NCBI GenBank assembly: GCA_015056655.1
Contig: SVFV01000009.1
Location: 58,575-122,574 of the forward strand
DNA length: 64,000 bases
Direction: 5' to 3'
Source of the DNA: Butyrivibrio sp.
Lineage (GTDB): Bacteria > Bacillota > Clostridia > Lachnospirales > Lachnospiraceae
The translations under genes and the position numbers were made by a program. The notes beneath the pieces were generated by a model. It was given only the letters and a program-made list of their open reading frames with translations, did no database searches and was not told the DNA's origin. Positions 45,028 to 54,808 of this stretch are shown one piece after another (within the stretch, counting starts at the first letter, position 1; the number at the start of each line of letters is the position of its first letter).

Positions 45028-46443
45028 ATGAGAAAGACAAAAATCGTATGTACTATTGGACCTGCCAGTGAATCAGAAGAGATGATTGCTAAGCTTGCGG
45101 AGGCAGGTATGAACGTTGCAAGACTTAACTTTTCACATGGAGATCATGATGAGCAGCTTGCAAGAATTAAGAGAATTAAGAAGGTGAGAAAAGAGCTCGG
45201 ACTTCCTATTGCTATCCTTCTTGATACAAAGGGACCTGAGTACCGTATCGGTACCTTTAAAAATGGAAAGGTTGTCCTTGAGGAAGGCAAGAAATTCACC
45301 TTCACAACAGAGGACATAAAGGGCGATGAGAACATCGTTTCCGTTAGCTACAAGAACCTTGCAAAGGAGCTTTATAAGGGTGACAGAATCCTTCTTAACA
45401 ACGCTCTTTTGGAGTTCAGGGTTTTAAGTACAGACGGAACAAGAATTGAAACAGAGATCGTTACAGGTGGTGAGCTCTCTGACAAGAAGAGCATGAGCTT
45501 CCCTGGAAAGCATATCAAGCAGGTTTATCTTTCAGAGCAGGATAAGTCAGATATTCTTTTTGGTGTAGAGAATGATGTTGATTTCATCGCTTGTTCATTC
45601 GTTTCTGTTAAGCAGGACCTTGTGGATGTACATAACTTCCTTAAGGAACACGGCGGAGATGACAAGGTTCAGCTTATTGCAAAGATTGAGAATCAGTCTG
45701 GCTATGACAATATCGAAGATATCTGCACAGAATGTGACGGTATCATGGTAGCTAGAGGAGACATGGGTGTAGAGGTTCCTTTTGAACAGCTTCCTGCAAT
45801 CCAGAAGGACCTTATCACTAAGTGCCGTATGCTTGGTAAGCGTGTGATAACAGCTACTGAGATGCTTGAGTCAATGATCCACAATCCCCGTCCTACACGT
45901 GCTGAGACATCAGACGTAGCTAACGCAGTATATGACGGAACAAGTGCGATCATGCTTTCAGGCGAGACTGCTGCAGGCGCATATCCTGTTCAGGCTGTTG
46001 AGACAATGGCTAAAATCGCTGAGACAACTGAGCAGAACATCCATTACAACAAGCGTTTCTACAACTATGACTTCCTTATAAAGAATGATGTGGATGCTAT
46101 TTCTCATGCAACCTGTGGAATGGCAATCGACCTTGATGCAAAGGCAATCGTTGCCTGCACACTTTCAGGTCGCACAGCGAGAATGGTTTCAAGATTCCGT
46201 TCACCTGTAGATATCATCGGTCTTACAACAAATGAGAAGACCTGGAGATGGCTTTCACTTTCATGGGCTGTTACACCTAAGATGTGTGATGTGTTCCCTT
46301 CAACTGACGTTCTTTTCTACAGTGCAAAGAAGGTTGCTATCGAAACCTTTGACCTTAAAGAAGGCGACAAAATCGTTATCACAGGTGGCGTGACAAACGG
46401 AGAGTCAGGTAATACAAACCTCATTAAAATAGAGGATGTCTGA
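45028..46443 (+). CDS. pyk: Pyruvate kinase
   Basis: A 471-residue glycolytic enzyme converting phosphoenolpyruvate and ADP to pyruvate and ATP. The N-terminal KTKIVCTIGPAS, the RLNFSHGDHDEQ motif, LLDTKGPEYRIG, the active-site IAKIENQSGYDNI with catalytic Lys, MVARGDMGVEVP and the TRAETSDVANAV helix are all visible. It lacks the extra C-terminal PEP-utiliser domain found in Bacillus Pyk. AGAAAGGA lies before the ATG, and a hairpin ATCCCTTAT / ATAGGGGAT (44975-45004) sits in the leader. Confidence 0.96.
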   Translation: MRKTKIVCTIGPASESEEMIAKLAEAGMNVARLNFSHGDHDEQLARIKRIKKVRKELGLPIAILLDTKGPEYRIGTFKNGKVVLEEGKKFTFTTEDIKGDENIVSVSYKNLAKELYKGDRILLNNALLEFRVLSTDGTRIETEIVTGGELSDKKSMSFPGKHIKQVYLSEQDKSDILFGVENDVDFIACSFVSVKQDLVDVHNFLKEHGGDDKVQLIAKIENQSGYDNIEDICTECDGIMVARGDMGVEVPFEQLPAIQKDLITKCRMLGKRVITATEMLESMIHNPRPTRAETSDVANAVYDGTSAIMLSGETAAGAYPVQAVETMAKIAETTEQNIHYNKRFYNYDFLIKNDVDAISHATCGMAIDLDAKAIVACTLSGRTARMVSRFRSPVDIIGLTTNEKTWRWLSLSWAVTPKMCDVFPSTDVLFYSAKKVAIETFDLKEGDKIVITGGVTNGESGNTNLIKIEDV

Positions 46444-46467
46444 TAAATCTTAAGTTAGAATATAAAC

Positions 46468-46496
46468 TTGACTTTTGCACATAGCGTCGTTAAACT
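46468..46496 (+). promoter_or_regulatory. Promoter of the pheST operon
   Basis: TTGACT (46468-46473), 17-bp spacer and TAAACT (46491-46496), directly before the T-box leader. Confidence 0.55.
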
Positions 46497-46502
46497 AGTT
46501 TG

Positions 46503-46733
46503 CAGAGCGTTGAAGATGTGGGGCTTGCCCCAAGATGTTCTGTTTCCCGATTGAGAGAGAGAGGTCACTGGCTGAGAGCCTTTCCGGTAAAGACAGTTCG
46601 GAAATTTCGCATCGGAGCTACAATTTAAGATTTGAATGAGTGTCTGTCATTTTATATGGCAGGAAATAGGGTGGTACCGCGGATTTTATTCGTCCCTTAC
46701 ATCTTGAAAAAGATGTAAGGGACTTTTTTACTT
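46503..46733 (+). promoter_or_regulatory. T-box leader (tRNA-sensing riboswitch) of pheST
   Basis: The T-box sequence AGGGTGGTACCGCG is at 46668-46681. It is followed by the terminator hairpin GTCCCTTACATCTT / AAGATGTAAGGGAC and T6 (46692-46729). An upstream structured region fits Stem I. Uncharged tRNA would pair with the T-box and favour antitermination. By position the tRNA should be tRNA-Phe; I did not assign the specifier codon with confidence, though TTC triplets occur in the upstream region. Confidence 0.93.
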
Positions 46734-46750
46734 TACAAAGGAGAAAGAAA

Positions 46751-47773
46751 ATGATCAAAGAGCAATTGGACAAAATCAGAGAAAGTGCGTTAAAGCAGAT
46801 CAATGAGACAGAAGGTCTTGATGTGCTGAACGACATTCGTGTAAATGTTCTTGGTAAAAAGGGAGAGCTTACAAGCATCCTTAAGAGCATGAAGGACGTA
46901 GCTCCCGAGGACAGACCTAAGGTTGGACAGATGGTCAACGAGGTTCGTGAGGAGATTGAGAAGACTCTTGAGGAGACAAAGACACGTCTTGAGGCAGCAG
47001 CTCGTGAGGCTAAGCTTGCTAGCGAGACTATCGACGTTACTCTTCCTGCAAAGAAGGCTAACGTAGGACATCGTCATCCCAACACAATCACTCTTGAGGA
47101 TGTTGAGAACATCTTCATTGGAATGGGTTATGAGGTAGCTGAGGGTCCTGAGGTTGAGAAGGACTATTACAACTTCGAAGCTCTTAATATTCCTGCAGAT
47201 CACCCCGCTAAGGATGAGCAGGATACATTCTATATAAATGGAGATCTGCTTCTTCGTACACAGACTTCATCCACTCAGGTTCATGAGATGGAGAAGGGCA
47301 AGCTTCCTATTAAGATGATTGCTCCCGGTCGTGTATTCAGAGCAGATGAGGTTGATGCTACACACAGCCCCAGCTTCCATCAGATCGAAGGCCTTGTTAT
47401 TGATAAGGACATTACTTTTGCTGATCTTAAGGGAACACTTGCTGAGTTCTCAAGACAGATATTCGGAGAGGATGTAAAGGTTAAGTTCCGCCCTCACCAC
47501 TTCCCGTTCACTGAGCCTTCTGCTGAGATGGACGTTAGCTGCTTTAAGTGCGGCGGAAAGGGTTGCCGTTTCTGTAAGGGCGAAGGATGGATTGAAATCC
47601 TTGGCTGCGGAATGGTACATCCCCACGTTCTTGAGATGAGTGGAATTGACCCTAACGAGTACACAGGATTTGCTTTTGGTCTTGGTCTTGAGCGTATCGC
47701 AGTTCTCAAGTACGAGATTGATGACATGAGACTTTTGTACGAGAACGATATCAGATTCCTGGAGCAGTTCTAA
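46751..47773 (+). CDS. pheS: Phenylalanyl-tRNA synthetase alpha subunit
   Basis: A 340-residue subunit of the alpha2-beta2 enzyme that charges tRNA-Phe. The N-terminal coiled coil (residues 1-90) is followed by the class II catalytic core: motif 2-like [28 protein letters not shown], and motif 3-like [23 protein letters not shown] lies before the ATG. It follows the T-box terminator, so it is made only when antitermination occurs, and pheT starts 41 nt downstream. Confidence 0.97.
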   Translation: MIKEQLDKIRESALKQINETEGLDVLNDIRVNVLGKKGELTSILKSMKDVAPEDRPKVGQMVNEVREEIEKTLEETKTRLEAAAREAKLASETIDVTLPAKKANVGHRHPNTITLEDVENIFIGMGYEVAEGPEVEKDYYNFEALNIPADHPAKDEQDTFYINGDLLLRTQTSSTQVHEMEKGKLPIKMIAPGRVFRADEVDATHSPSFHQIEGLVIDKDITFADLKGTLAEFSRQIFGEDVKVKFRPHHFPFTEPSAEMDVSCFKCGGKGCRFCKGEGWIEILGCGMVHPHVLEMSGIDPNEYTGFAFGLGLERIAVLKYEIDDMRLLYENDIRFLEQF

Positions 47774-47814
47774 GCTCCCCGCTTATTTTTGGAAAATAGA
47801 AAGGTGAAAATAAA

Positions 47815-50235
47815 ATGGACGCATCATTATCATGGTTAAAAGCATACGTACCGGATTTAAACGCAAGTGATCAGGAAATCCTTGATGAACTTACACTTTC
47901 CGGAACAAAGGGCGAAGGATTCCATCGCCTTGATAAAAACTTAGAGAAAATCGTAGTAGGTCAGATCGACAAGATCGAGCAGCATCCCGATGCTGATAAG
48001 CTTGTTATCTGCCAGGTAAATATCGGCACAGAGAAAATCCAGATCGTTACTGGTGCCAAGAACATGAAGGAAGGGGATAAGGTTCCCGTTGTTCTTGATG
48101 GCGGTAGAGTTGCTGGTGGTCACGATGGCAGCCCTAACCCTGAGGAAGGAATTAAGATTAAGGCTGGTAAGCTTCGCGGCATTGAGAGTCACGGTATGAT
48201 GTGCTCAATCGAGGAGCTTGGTTCATCAAGAGATTTTTATCCCGATGCACCTGAAGAAGGACTTTATATCCTTCCTGAGGATACAGAGGTTGGCGCTGAT
48301 GCAGTAGAAGTTTTAGGACTTCATGACACAGTATTTGAATTCGAAGTAACAAGTAACCGTGTTGACTGCTATAGCATTTTGGGTATTGCAAGAGAGGCTG
48401 CTGCTACATTCAAGCTTCCTTTCAAGGCACCTGAGGTTAAGGTTGAGGAGACTTCTGAGAAGGCTTCAGATTATATTGCAGTAGAGATTCAGGATGAGGA
48501 TCTTTGCAGCCGTTACTGTGCAAGAGTTGCAACAGATATAAAGGTTGGTCCTTCACCTGAGTGGATGCAGAGAAGACTTGCATCATGTGGTGTTAGACCT
48601 ATCAACAACATCGTTGATATCACAAACTATGTAATGCTTGAGTATGGTCAGCCTATGCATGCATTCGATCTTTCCACAATTGCTGGTAACAAGATCATTG
48701 TTAAGAGAGCAAAGGATGGAGAGAAGTTCATAACTCTTGATGGTCAGGAGAGAACTCTTGACAGCGAAGTTGTTATGATCTGTGATGCAGAAAAGGAAGT
48801 AGCTATCGGCGGTATCATGGGTGGCGAGAACTCAATGATCACAGGCGATGTAAAGACTGTTCTCTTTGAGGCAGCTACATTCAACGGCCCTAACATTCGA
48901 AAGAGTGCAAAGAGAGTTGGCCTTCGTACAGATGCTTCAGGCTTCTTTGAAAAGGGCCTTGATCCTAATAACGCAGAGGATGCAATCAACCGTGCATGCC
49001 AGCTTGTTAACGAGCTTGGCTGTGGTAAGGTTGTTTCAGGAATGGTTGAGTCAAAATCACCTATCAAGCCTCTTAACAGAATTAAGTTTGAGCCTGAAAG
49101 AATCAATGCACTTCTTGGTACAGATATCGACAAGCAGACAATGCTTGATATTTTCGCTCGTGAAGAGCTTGTATATGATGAAGCTTCAAATGAGATTATC
49201 ATTCCCAGCTTCAGACAGGATCTCGTTGGATTCTGTGATATCGCTGAGGAGGTTGCAAGATTCTACGGCTATGATAAGATTCCTACAACTCTTCCTAAGA
49301 ATGCACCTACAACTGGTAAGCTCACATTCAAGATGACAGTTGAGAAGACTGCACGTGAGGTTGCACAGTTTAGCGGATATTCACAGGCTTATGGATACTC
49401 CTTCGAGAGTCCTAAGGTATTTGATAAGCTTCTTCTTCCTGAGGATGCTCCTGAGAGAAAGGCTATCAAGATTTCAAATCCTTTAGGTGAGGACTTCTCA
49501 ATCATGAGAACTATTCCTCTTAATGTAATCCTTACAAGCCTTGCGACAAACTACAAGCGTAGAAATAAGGACGTTAAGCTTTACGAGATTGCAAACATTT
49601 ATCTTGCAGATAAACTTCCTCTTGAGGAGCTTCCTGATGAGAGATCTCAGTTTGTACTTGGCTTCTTTGGTGAGGGTGACTTCTTCTCACTTAAGGGTAC
49701 AGTTGAGGAATTCCTTGGACAGATCGGTATGGCTGATTCTCTTGAGTATGACGCAGCTGCAGGAAAAGCTTTCCTTCATCCCGGACGTCAGGCTCTTGTT
49801 AAGTTCGGCGGCGAAGTAATCGGTTACCTTGGTGAGATACATCCGCAGGTTGCTGATAACTACGGAATTGGCGACAGAGTTTATGTTGCAGTGCTTGATC
49901 TTCCTGCAATCATTCCTCACGCTAATTACAGCAGAGTTTACACAGGAATCGCTAAGTTCCCTGCTGTTACACGTGACATCAGTATGGTAGTACCTACAAA
50001 TGTTACTGCTGGCGAAATCGAGAAGATGATCAGACAGCGTGGTGGTAAGAAGCTCGAGAAGCTTGAACTCTTCGATATTTACGAGGGCTCACAGATCGAG
50101 AAGGGCTTCAAGTCAATGGCTTACTCACTGGCATTTAGAGATAAAGAAAAGACTCTTGCTGATGACGAAGTAAACGGCGCAATGAAGAAGATTCTCAACG
50201 GCCTTGAGAGCATGAATATTACACTTAGAAGTTGA
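47815..50235 (+). CDS. pheT: Phenylalanyl-tRNA synthetase beta subunit
   Basis: An 806-residue subunit. It has the N-terminal EMAP-like tRNA-binding domain (about 45-155: IEQHPDADKLVICQVNIG and GIESHGMMCSIEELG), the B3/B4 editing domain (about 205-390), B5, the non-catalytic class II core-like part, and the C-terminal ferredoxin-fold anticodon-binding domain (about 710-806: FPAVTRDISMVV). The length is normal for bacterial PheT. It is co-transcribed with pheS. Confidence 0.97.
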   Translation: MDASLSWLKAYVPDLNASDQEILDELTLSGTKGEGFHRLDKNLEKIVVGQIDKIEQHPDADKLVICQVNIGTEKIQIVTGAKNMKEGDKVPVVLDGGRVAGGHDGSPNPEEGIKIKAGKLRGIESHGMMCSIEELGSSRDFYPDAPEEGLYILPEDTEVGADAVEVLGLHDTVFEFEVTSNRVDCYSILGIAREAAATFKLPFKAPEVKVEETSEKASDYIAVEIQDEDLCSRYCARVATDIKVGPSPEWMQRRLASCGVRPINNIVDITNYVMLEYGQPMHAFDLSTIAGNKIIVKRAKDGEKFITLDGQERTLDSEVVMICDAEKEVAIGGIMGGENSMITGDVKTVLFEAATFNGPNIRKSAKRVGLRTDASGFFEKGLDPNNAEDAINRACQLVNELGCGKVVSGMVESKSPIKPLNRIKFEPERINALLGTDIDKQTMLDIFAREELVYDEASNEIIIPSFRQDLVGFCDIAEEVARFYGYDKIPTTLPKNAPTTGKLTFKMTVEKTAREVAQFSGYSQAYGYSFESPKVFDKLLLPEDAPERKAIKISNPLGEDFSIMRTIPLNVILTSLATNYKRRNKDVKLYEIANIYLADKLPLEELPDERSQFVLGFFGEGDFFSLKGTVEEFLGQIGMADSLEYDAAAGKAFLHPGRQALVKFGGEVIGYLGEIHPQVADNYGIGDRVYVAVLDLPAIIPHANYSRVYTGIAKFPAVTRDISMVVPTNVTAGEIEKMIRQRGGKKLEKLELFDIYEGSQIEKGFKSMAYSLAFRDKEKTLADDEVNGAMKKILNGLESMNITLRS

Positions 50236-50263
50236 TTTGACTCTTATATGGTATAAAATATAA

Positions 50264-50291
50264 TCACCTTCCCTTTTTATGGGGGAGGTGA
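50264..50291 (+). promoter_or_regulatory. Hairpin directly before the M18 aminopeptidase RBS
   Basis: TCACCTTCCC / GGGGAGGTGA with an 8-nt T-rich loop ends where the ribosome binding site AAAAGGAG (50291-50298) begins. It may end pheST transcripts weakly (no T-run after it) or tune translation of the next gene. Confidence 0.4.
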
Positions 50292-50304
50292 AAAGGAGAA
50301 CAAC

Positions 50305-51801
50305 ATGAAAAGAACTAACGTATGGACAAAATACAATGCAAAGCAGTTAAAGGAATTAGAAGCTTTTGCAGATAACTACAAGAACTTCCTCGACAATGCA
50401 AAGACAGAGCGCGAAGCAATCGATTGCATCGTTAACGAAATCGAGGCAGAGGGCTACAGAGAGCTTAATACTCTTATCGGTGGCAAGACAAAGCTTAAGA
50501 AGGGTGACAAGGTTTACAGCGTATGGATGAACAAGTCAATTGTTATGTTCCAGATCGGTTCTGAGCCTTTCGAGAATGGTATCAACATCCTTGGTGCACA
50601 TATCGATTCACCCAGAATGGACGTTAAGCAGAACCCTCTTTACGAGGACACAAACATTGCTTACCTTGATACTCACTACTATGGTGGTATCAAGAAGTAC
50701 CTCTATGTAACTATTCCGCTTTCAATCCACGGCGTAGTAGTTAAGAAGGATGGCACAACAGTACAGCTTAACGTAGGTGAGGACGAGGATGATCCGGTAT
50801 TCTTCATCAGTGATCTTCTTATTCACCTTTCAGGCGACCTTATGGGCAAGTCAGCATCTAAGGTTGTTGAGGGTGAGGCTCTTGACCTTGTTGTTGGAAG
50901 CAGACCTTTCGTTATCGAGAGTGATGAAAAGAAAAAGGCTGAGAAGAAAAACACAAAGCTTACAGAAGGTCAGCAGTATGCTGTATCTTATGAGAAGGAA
51001 GTTAAGGAAGAGAGTGGAAAGGTTAGCGATGCAGTTAAGCGTGGTGTTCTCGGAATCCTTAATGATCTCTATGGCATTGAGGAAGAGGACTTCCTTTCAG
51101 CAGAGCTTGAGATCGTTCCTGCTGGAAAGGCAAGAGACGCAGGCTTTGATCGTTCAATGATCCTTGGTTATGGTCAGGATGACAGAGTATGTGCATATCC
51201 TTCAATGGAAGCACTTCTTGATGTAAAGAACCTTAAGAGAACAGGATGCTGCATTCTTGTTGATAAAGAAGAGATCGGTAGCGTAGGTGCTACAGGTATG
51301 CAGAGTAAGTTCTTTGAGAACGCACTCGCTGAGCTTATGAATCTTTGCGGTGATTATTCAGAGCTTAAGCTTAGAAGATGCCTTGCAAATTCATGCATGC
51401 TTTCTTCTGACGTTAACGCAGCTTACGATCCGCTTTACGCTGGTCAGTTCGAGAAGAAGAATGCATCACTTCTTGGCTATGGCCCTGTATTTAGTAAATT
51501 CACAGGAAGCCGCGGAAAGTCAGGCTCTAATGATGCTAATGCTGAGTACATTGCTCACCTTAGAAGCATCTTCGAAGAGGATGATGTTGAGTTCCAGATG
51601 GCTGAGCTTGGTAAAGTTGACGTAGGTGGCGGCGGAACAATCGCTTATATCCTTGCACTTTATGGAATGAACGTTATCGACAGCGGTGTTGCAGTACTTA
51701 ACATGCATGCTCCTTACGAAGCAACATCAAAGGCTGATATCTACGAAGCATACAGAGGCTACAAGACCTTCCTTAACAAGGCAAGCCTTATGAATATGTG
51801 A
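50305..51801 (+). CDS. M18-family metallo-aminopeptidase
   Basis: A 498-residue cytosolic dinuclear-metal aminopeptidase of the M18 family (related to aspartyl aminopeptidase and yeast aminopeptidase I). Landmarks are [15 protein letters not shown] with the first metal His and Asp, [18 protein letters not shown] with the bridging Asp, [19 protein letters not shown] with the catalytic and metal Glu residues, and [13 protein letters not shown] near the end with a metal His. A Lys/Glu-rich insertion occurs around residues 210-240. Active members of this family usually form large tetrahedral dodecamers. It likely trims N-terminal residues from peptides. Confidence 0.92.
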   Translation: MKRTNVWTKYNAKQLKELEAFADNYKNFLDNAKTEREAIDCIVNEIEAEGYRELNTLIGGKTKLKKGDKVYSVWMNKSIVMFQIGSEPFENGINILGAHIDSPRMDVKQNPLYEDTNIAYLDTHYYGGIKKYLYVTIPLSIHGVVVKKDGTTVQLNVGEDEDDPVFFISDLLIHLSGDLMGKSASKVVEGEALDLVVGSRPFVIESDEKKKAEKKNTKLTEGQQYAVSYEKEVKEESGKVSDAVKRGVLGILNDLYGIEEEDFLSAELEIVPAGKARDAGFDRSMILGYGQDDRVCAYPSMEALLDVKNLKRTGCCILVDKEEIGSVGATGMQSKFFENALAELMNLCGDYSELKLRRCLANSCMLSSDVNAAYDPLYAGQFEKKNASLLGYGPVFSKFTGSRGKSGSNDANAEYIAHLRSIFEEDDVEFQMAELGKVDVGGGGTIAYILALYGMNVIDSGVAVLNMHAPYEATSKADIYEAYRGYKTFLNKASLMNM

Positions 51802-51846
51802 GCTGTGAGAACCTGGCGAAGTGTTTTTTGAGCCTGGTTCGAACGT

Positions 51847-51882
51847 GTTCTGGCGAGGGCATTAGCCCGAGAGCAGAACTTC
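51847..51882 (+). repeat. Stem-loop repeat, copy 2 (upstream of queA)
   Basis: This copy matches the one after metY at 35 of 36 positions, differing by one A in the loop. Outer arms GTTCTG/CAGAAC and inner arms GGGC/GCCC are retained. Just before it lies a second inverted pair GAACC (51809-51813) / GGTTC (51836-51840). It sits 13 nt upstream of the queA ribosome binding site. Confidence 0.7.
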
Positions 51883-51908
51883 CTTATGAATTTTTAGGAG
51901 TAAGAAAT

Positions 51909-52988
51909 TTGAGTAATACTACAAACGGTGCGCAGGACCCTAACTTGGGCCTGCGCACAAGCGATTATTATTTTGATCTTCCACAGGAACTTATCGCGCA
52001 GGATCCTTTAACTGAGAGGGCCGATGCGCGTCTTCTTGTCATGAACAAGAACACTGGCAAGATCGCACATAAGATTTTTAAGGACATCATCGATTACCTT
52101 AAGCCGGGTGATTGCCTTGTGCTTAATGATACAAAGGTTATCCCTGCAAGACTTCTTGGAACCAAAAAGGATACAGGAGCTGCAGTTGAAATCCTTCTTT
52201 TAAAGCGCAGGGAGAATGATATCTGGGAGACACTGGTTCGCCCTGGTAAGAAGCTTCGTCCCGGAGCAGAGGTTACTTTTGGCGATGGAATCTTAACCGG
52301 TAAAATTCTGGACATTGTAGATGAGGGTAACCGTCTGGTTCAGTTCAGCTACGAGGGAATTTTTGAAGAAGTTCTTGATAGACTTGGCGAGATGCCGCTT
52401 CCTCCATATATTACACATAAGCTTCAGGACAAGAACATGTACCAGACAGTTTATGCAAAGTATGAGGGATCAGCAGCAGCACCTACAGCTGGTCTTCATT
52501 TTACAAATGAGCTTCTTGAAGAGATTAAGGCTAAGGGCGTAGACCTCGCATACGTTACACTTCATGTAGGCCTTGGAACCTTCCGCCCTGTTAAGGTAGA
52601 CAACGTACTTGAACACCACATGCACACTGAGTGGTATCAGGTTAGCAGTGAGGCAGCAGAGAAGATCAACAAGGCAAAGGAAGGCGGACACAGAGTTATT
52701 TGTGTTGGAACCACCAGCTGCAGAACAATCGAAAGTGCTGCAAGTGAAGATGGACATATGAAAGCCTGCGCAGATAATACGTCGATTTTCATTTACCCTG
52801 GCTATAAGTTTAAGGTTACTGATTGCCTTATCACAAATTTCCATCTTCCGGAATCAACACTAGTTATGCTTGTGTCAGCACTTGCTGGAAGAGAGTATGT
52901 CCTTAATGCTTATGAAGAGGCAATAAAAGAAAGATACAGATTCTTTTCATTTGGTGATGCATGTTTCTTTACGGACGATGAAATATAA
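51909..52988 (+). CDS. queA: S-adenosylmethionine:tRNA ribosyltransferase-isomerase
   Basis: A 359-residue enzyme that transfers the ribosyl part of SAM to preQ1-modified tRNA, giving epoxyqueuosine. I choose the TTG at 51909, with AGGAG 8 nt upstream. The open frame goes back to 51798, but that part runs across the repeated stem-loop and is not QueA-like. Conserved motifs are [50 protein letters not shown] and [11 protein letters not shown]. The N-terminal 18 residues before TSDYYF are longer than usual. Confidence 0.94.
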   Translation: MSNTTNGAQDPNLGLRTSDYYFDLPQELIAQDPLTERADARLLVMNKNTGKIAHKIFKDIIDYLKPGDCLVLNDTKVIPARLLGTKKDTGAAVEILLLKRRENDIWETLVRPGKKLRPGAEVTFGDGILTGKILDIVDEGNRLVQFSYEGIFEEVLDRLGEMPLPPYITHKLQDKNMYQTVYAKYEGSAAAPTAGLHFTNELLEEIKAKGVDLAYVTLHVGLGTFRPVKVDNVLEHHMHTEWYQVSSEAAEKINKAKEGGHRVICVGTTSCRTIESAASEDGHMKACADNTSIFIYPGYKFKVTDCLITNFHLPESTLVMLVSALAGREYVLNAYEEAIKERYRFFSFGDACFFTDDEI

Positions 52989-53074
52989 GTTAATATAGAA
53001 ACACAATTTGTATATCGTATCAAATTCATTTTAGTTCAAAATGAATCCATTCTATATTTATGAGGGGATAAATT

Positions 53075-53425
53075 ATGGAAGAGAAAAGAAAGTACAGGAG
53101 ACTTGAGCTCACTGGAGAACTCATCATGGAACCTATTGGTAAAGGTGGTGACAATCCGGAAACAGTATCTATTTCAATTTTGAACTGTTCAAGAGCAGGC
53201 TTGGGATTTTTATCTGACGTTCAGCTTGTAATGGGGGATAACTACGAAGCTAACCTCACCATCTGGACAAAAGAAGTCCTTCACGTATTTATCAAGATAG
53301 TTCGTGGAACAATGCTTGAGAGCGGCTTTGAGTATGGTGCAATCTTTATTGGTATGCCTGATTACGATATGCAGAGAATTTCCGTTTACGAGACAGTGCA
53401 GGACACTCTTGAAGGAGTACTGTGA
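53075..53425 (+). CDS. PilZ-domain c-di-GMP receptor
   Basis: A 116-residue protein consisting almost only of a PilZ domain. The c-di-GMP-binding motifs are visible: the R-x-x-x-R arginines (R5 and R9 in KRKYRRLEL) and N-x-S-x-x-G (NCSRAGLGF). It has no effector domain, so it would signal by binding a partner. A T-rich terminator follows. It is a likely receiver for the c-di-GMP made or degraded by the two GGDEF/EAL proteins in the window; its partner is unknown. Confidence 0.9.
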   Translation: MEEKRKYRRLELTGELIMEPIGKGGDNPETVSISILNCSRAGLGFLSDVQLVMGDNYEANLTIWTKEVLHVFIKIVRGTMLESGFEYGAIFIGMPDYDMQRISVYETVQDTLEGVL

Positions 53426-53455
53426 TAATTATATTTGAATAATGCGTGATTAGAC

Positions 53456-53487
53456 CCTTCGTTCATTTTTGGACGAAGGTTTTTTTG
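53456..53487 (+). terminator. Intrinsic terminator after the PilZ gene
   Basis: Hairpin CCTTCGTTC / GGACGAAGG with one mismatch, then T7. Confidence 0.85.
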
Positions 53488-53507
53488 TTTTTAGAGAATT
53501 TACTTCG

Positions 53508-53536
53508 TTGATTTTCACACTTTAACGTGATATAGT
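53508..53536 (+). promoter_or_regulatory. Promoter of tyrA-aroA
   Basis: TTGATT (53508-53513), 17-bp spacer and TATAGT (53531-53536), about 84 nt before the tyrA start. Confidence 0.6.
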
Positions 53537-53619
53537 AATTTAGATTTCCAAAAAGAATTTTTACCGATTCAAATATGTATCAATATCTATATAAATCTTA
53601 CTTATAGAGGTGAACAGCA

Positions 53620-54720
53620 ATGGATTTTAACAACATAACATGTGGATTTATAGGCCTGGGACTAATTGGGGGTTCCATGGCAAGGGCTATGAAACAGAAG
53701 GCTCCGGGAATGACCATAAAGTCATACACTCCTCATCCTGAAACTTCGCTTAGAGCGAAAGAAGATGGGATAGTGGATGTGGCTTTAACTGCTATTGATG
53801 AGAATTTCTCTGACTGTGATTACATTTTCCTGTGTGCACCGATCGAGAGAAACAATGACAACCTTGAGGCATTGGTTCCATATCTTAAGCCTGAGACAAC
53901 CGTAACAGATATTGGATCAGTAAAAACAAGCATTCATGAAAAAGTAAAGGAGCTTGGACTTGAAGCTCAGTTCATCGGGGGGCATCCCATGGCAGGTACT
54001 GAGAGAATCGGTTACATCAATTCCAAGGCTTCTATTTTGGAAAATGCATATTATATTTTGACAAAAACACCTCTCACAACTGATGAGAGACTGGAGAACT
54101 ATAGACAGCTCGTTGAGCTCATGGGCGCAACTCCGCTGATTATTCCTTATGAGCAGCATGACTATGCTACAGCAGCAATCAGCCATGTGCCTCATGTTAT
54201 AAGCGGATGTCTTGTAAATCTTGTTGAGAGAAGTGATTCTGAGGATGGCCTCATGAAGACTATCGCTGCAGGCGGTTTTAAGGATATTACCAGAATTTCC
54301 TCATCATCACCTGTGATGCTTCAGCAGATTTGCCTTACTAACCATAAGAATATTTCAAAGCTTCTTGATAACTACATTGATTATCTGAAGGAAATGAAGC
54401 AGGTTATCGACAACGTAGATGGCGATGGACTTATGGATTTCTTTTCATCTGCCAGAGAATACAGAGATTCCTTCAATGATCTGAGCAAAGGACCTATCAA
54501 GAAGAGTTATGTCACCAGAGTTGATATCGCAGACGAACCTGGTAACATTGCTTCCGTTGCAACTTTGTTGTCTGTAAATGGCATAAACATCAAGAATATC
54601 GGCATTGTTCATAACAGAGAAGATGAGCATGGAACACTCAGTATCGAGTTCCATGATGATAAAGCTATGGAAAAAGCAAATAAACTACTTGATGCACACG
54701 GCTATCCTGCTGTAGGATAA
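53620..54720 (+). CDS. tyrA: Prephenate dehydrogenase with C-terminal ACT domain
   Basis: A 366-residue NAD(P)-dependent enzyme of tyrosine synthesis. It has the Rossmann start CGFIGLGLIGGSMARA, TDIGSVKTSI, the catalytic-site GGHPMAGTE, and the helical half. A C-terminal ACT domain (about 293-360: YVTRVDIADEPGNIASVATLLSVN in two parts) probably senses tyrosine. GAGGTG lies 7 nt before the ATG. It is followed 88 nt later by aroA on the same strand, forming a short aromatic operon. Confidence 0.94.
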   Translation: MDFNNITCGFIGLGLIGGSMARAMKQKAPGMTIKSYTPHPETSLRAKEDGIVDVALTAIDENFSDCDYIFLCAPIERNNDNLEALVPYLKPETTVTDIGSVKTSIHEKVKELGLEAQFIGGHPMAGTERIGYINSKASILENAYYILTKTPLTTDERLENYRQLVELMGATPLIIPYEQHDYATAAISHVPHVISGCLVNLVERSDSEDGLMKTIAAGGFKDITRISSSSPVMLQQICLTNHKNISKLLDNYIDYLKEMKQVIDNVDGDGLMDFFSSAREYRDSFNDLSKGPIKKSYVTRVDIADEPGNIASVATLLSVNGINIKNIGIVHNREDEHGTLSIEFHDDKAMEKANKLLDAHGYPAVG

Positions 54721-54808
54721 TAACATATCTCGAGGGAACTATTTTTATCAAGTACCACAAATTCTAGTTTGTTACTGCTAATCGTTTTTTACTTAAGAGG
54801 GAATTTAG

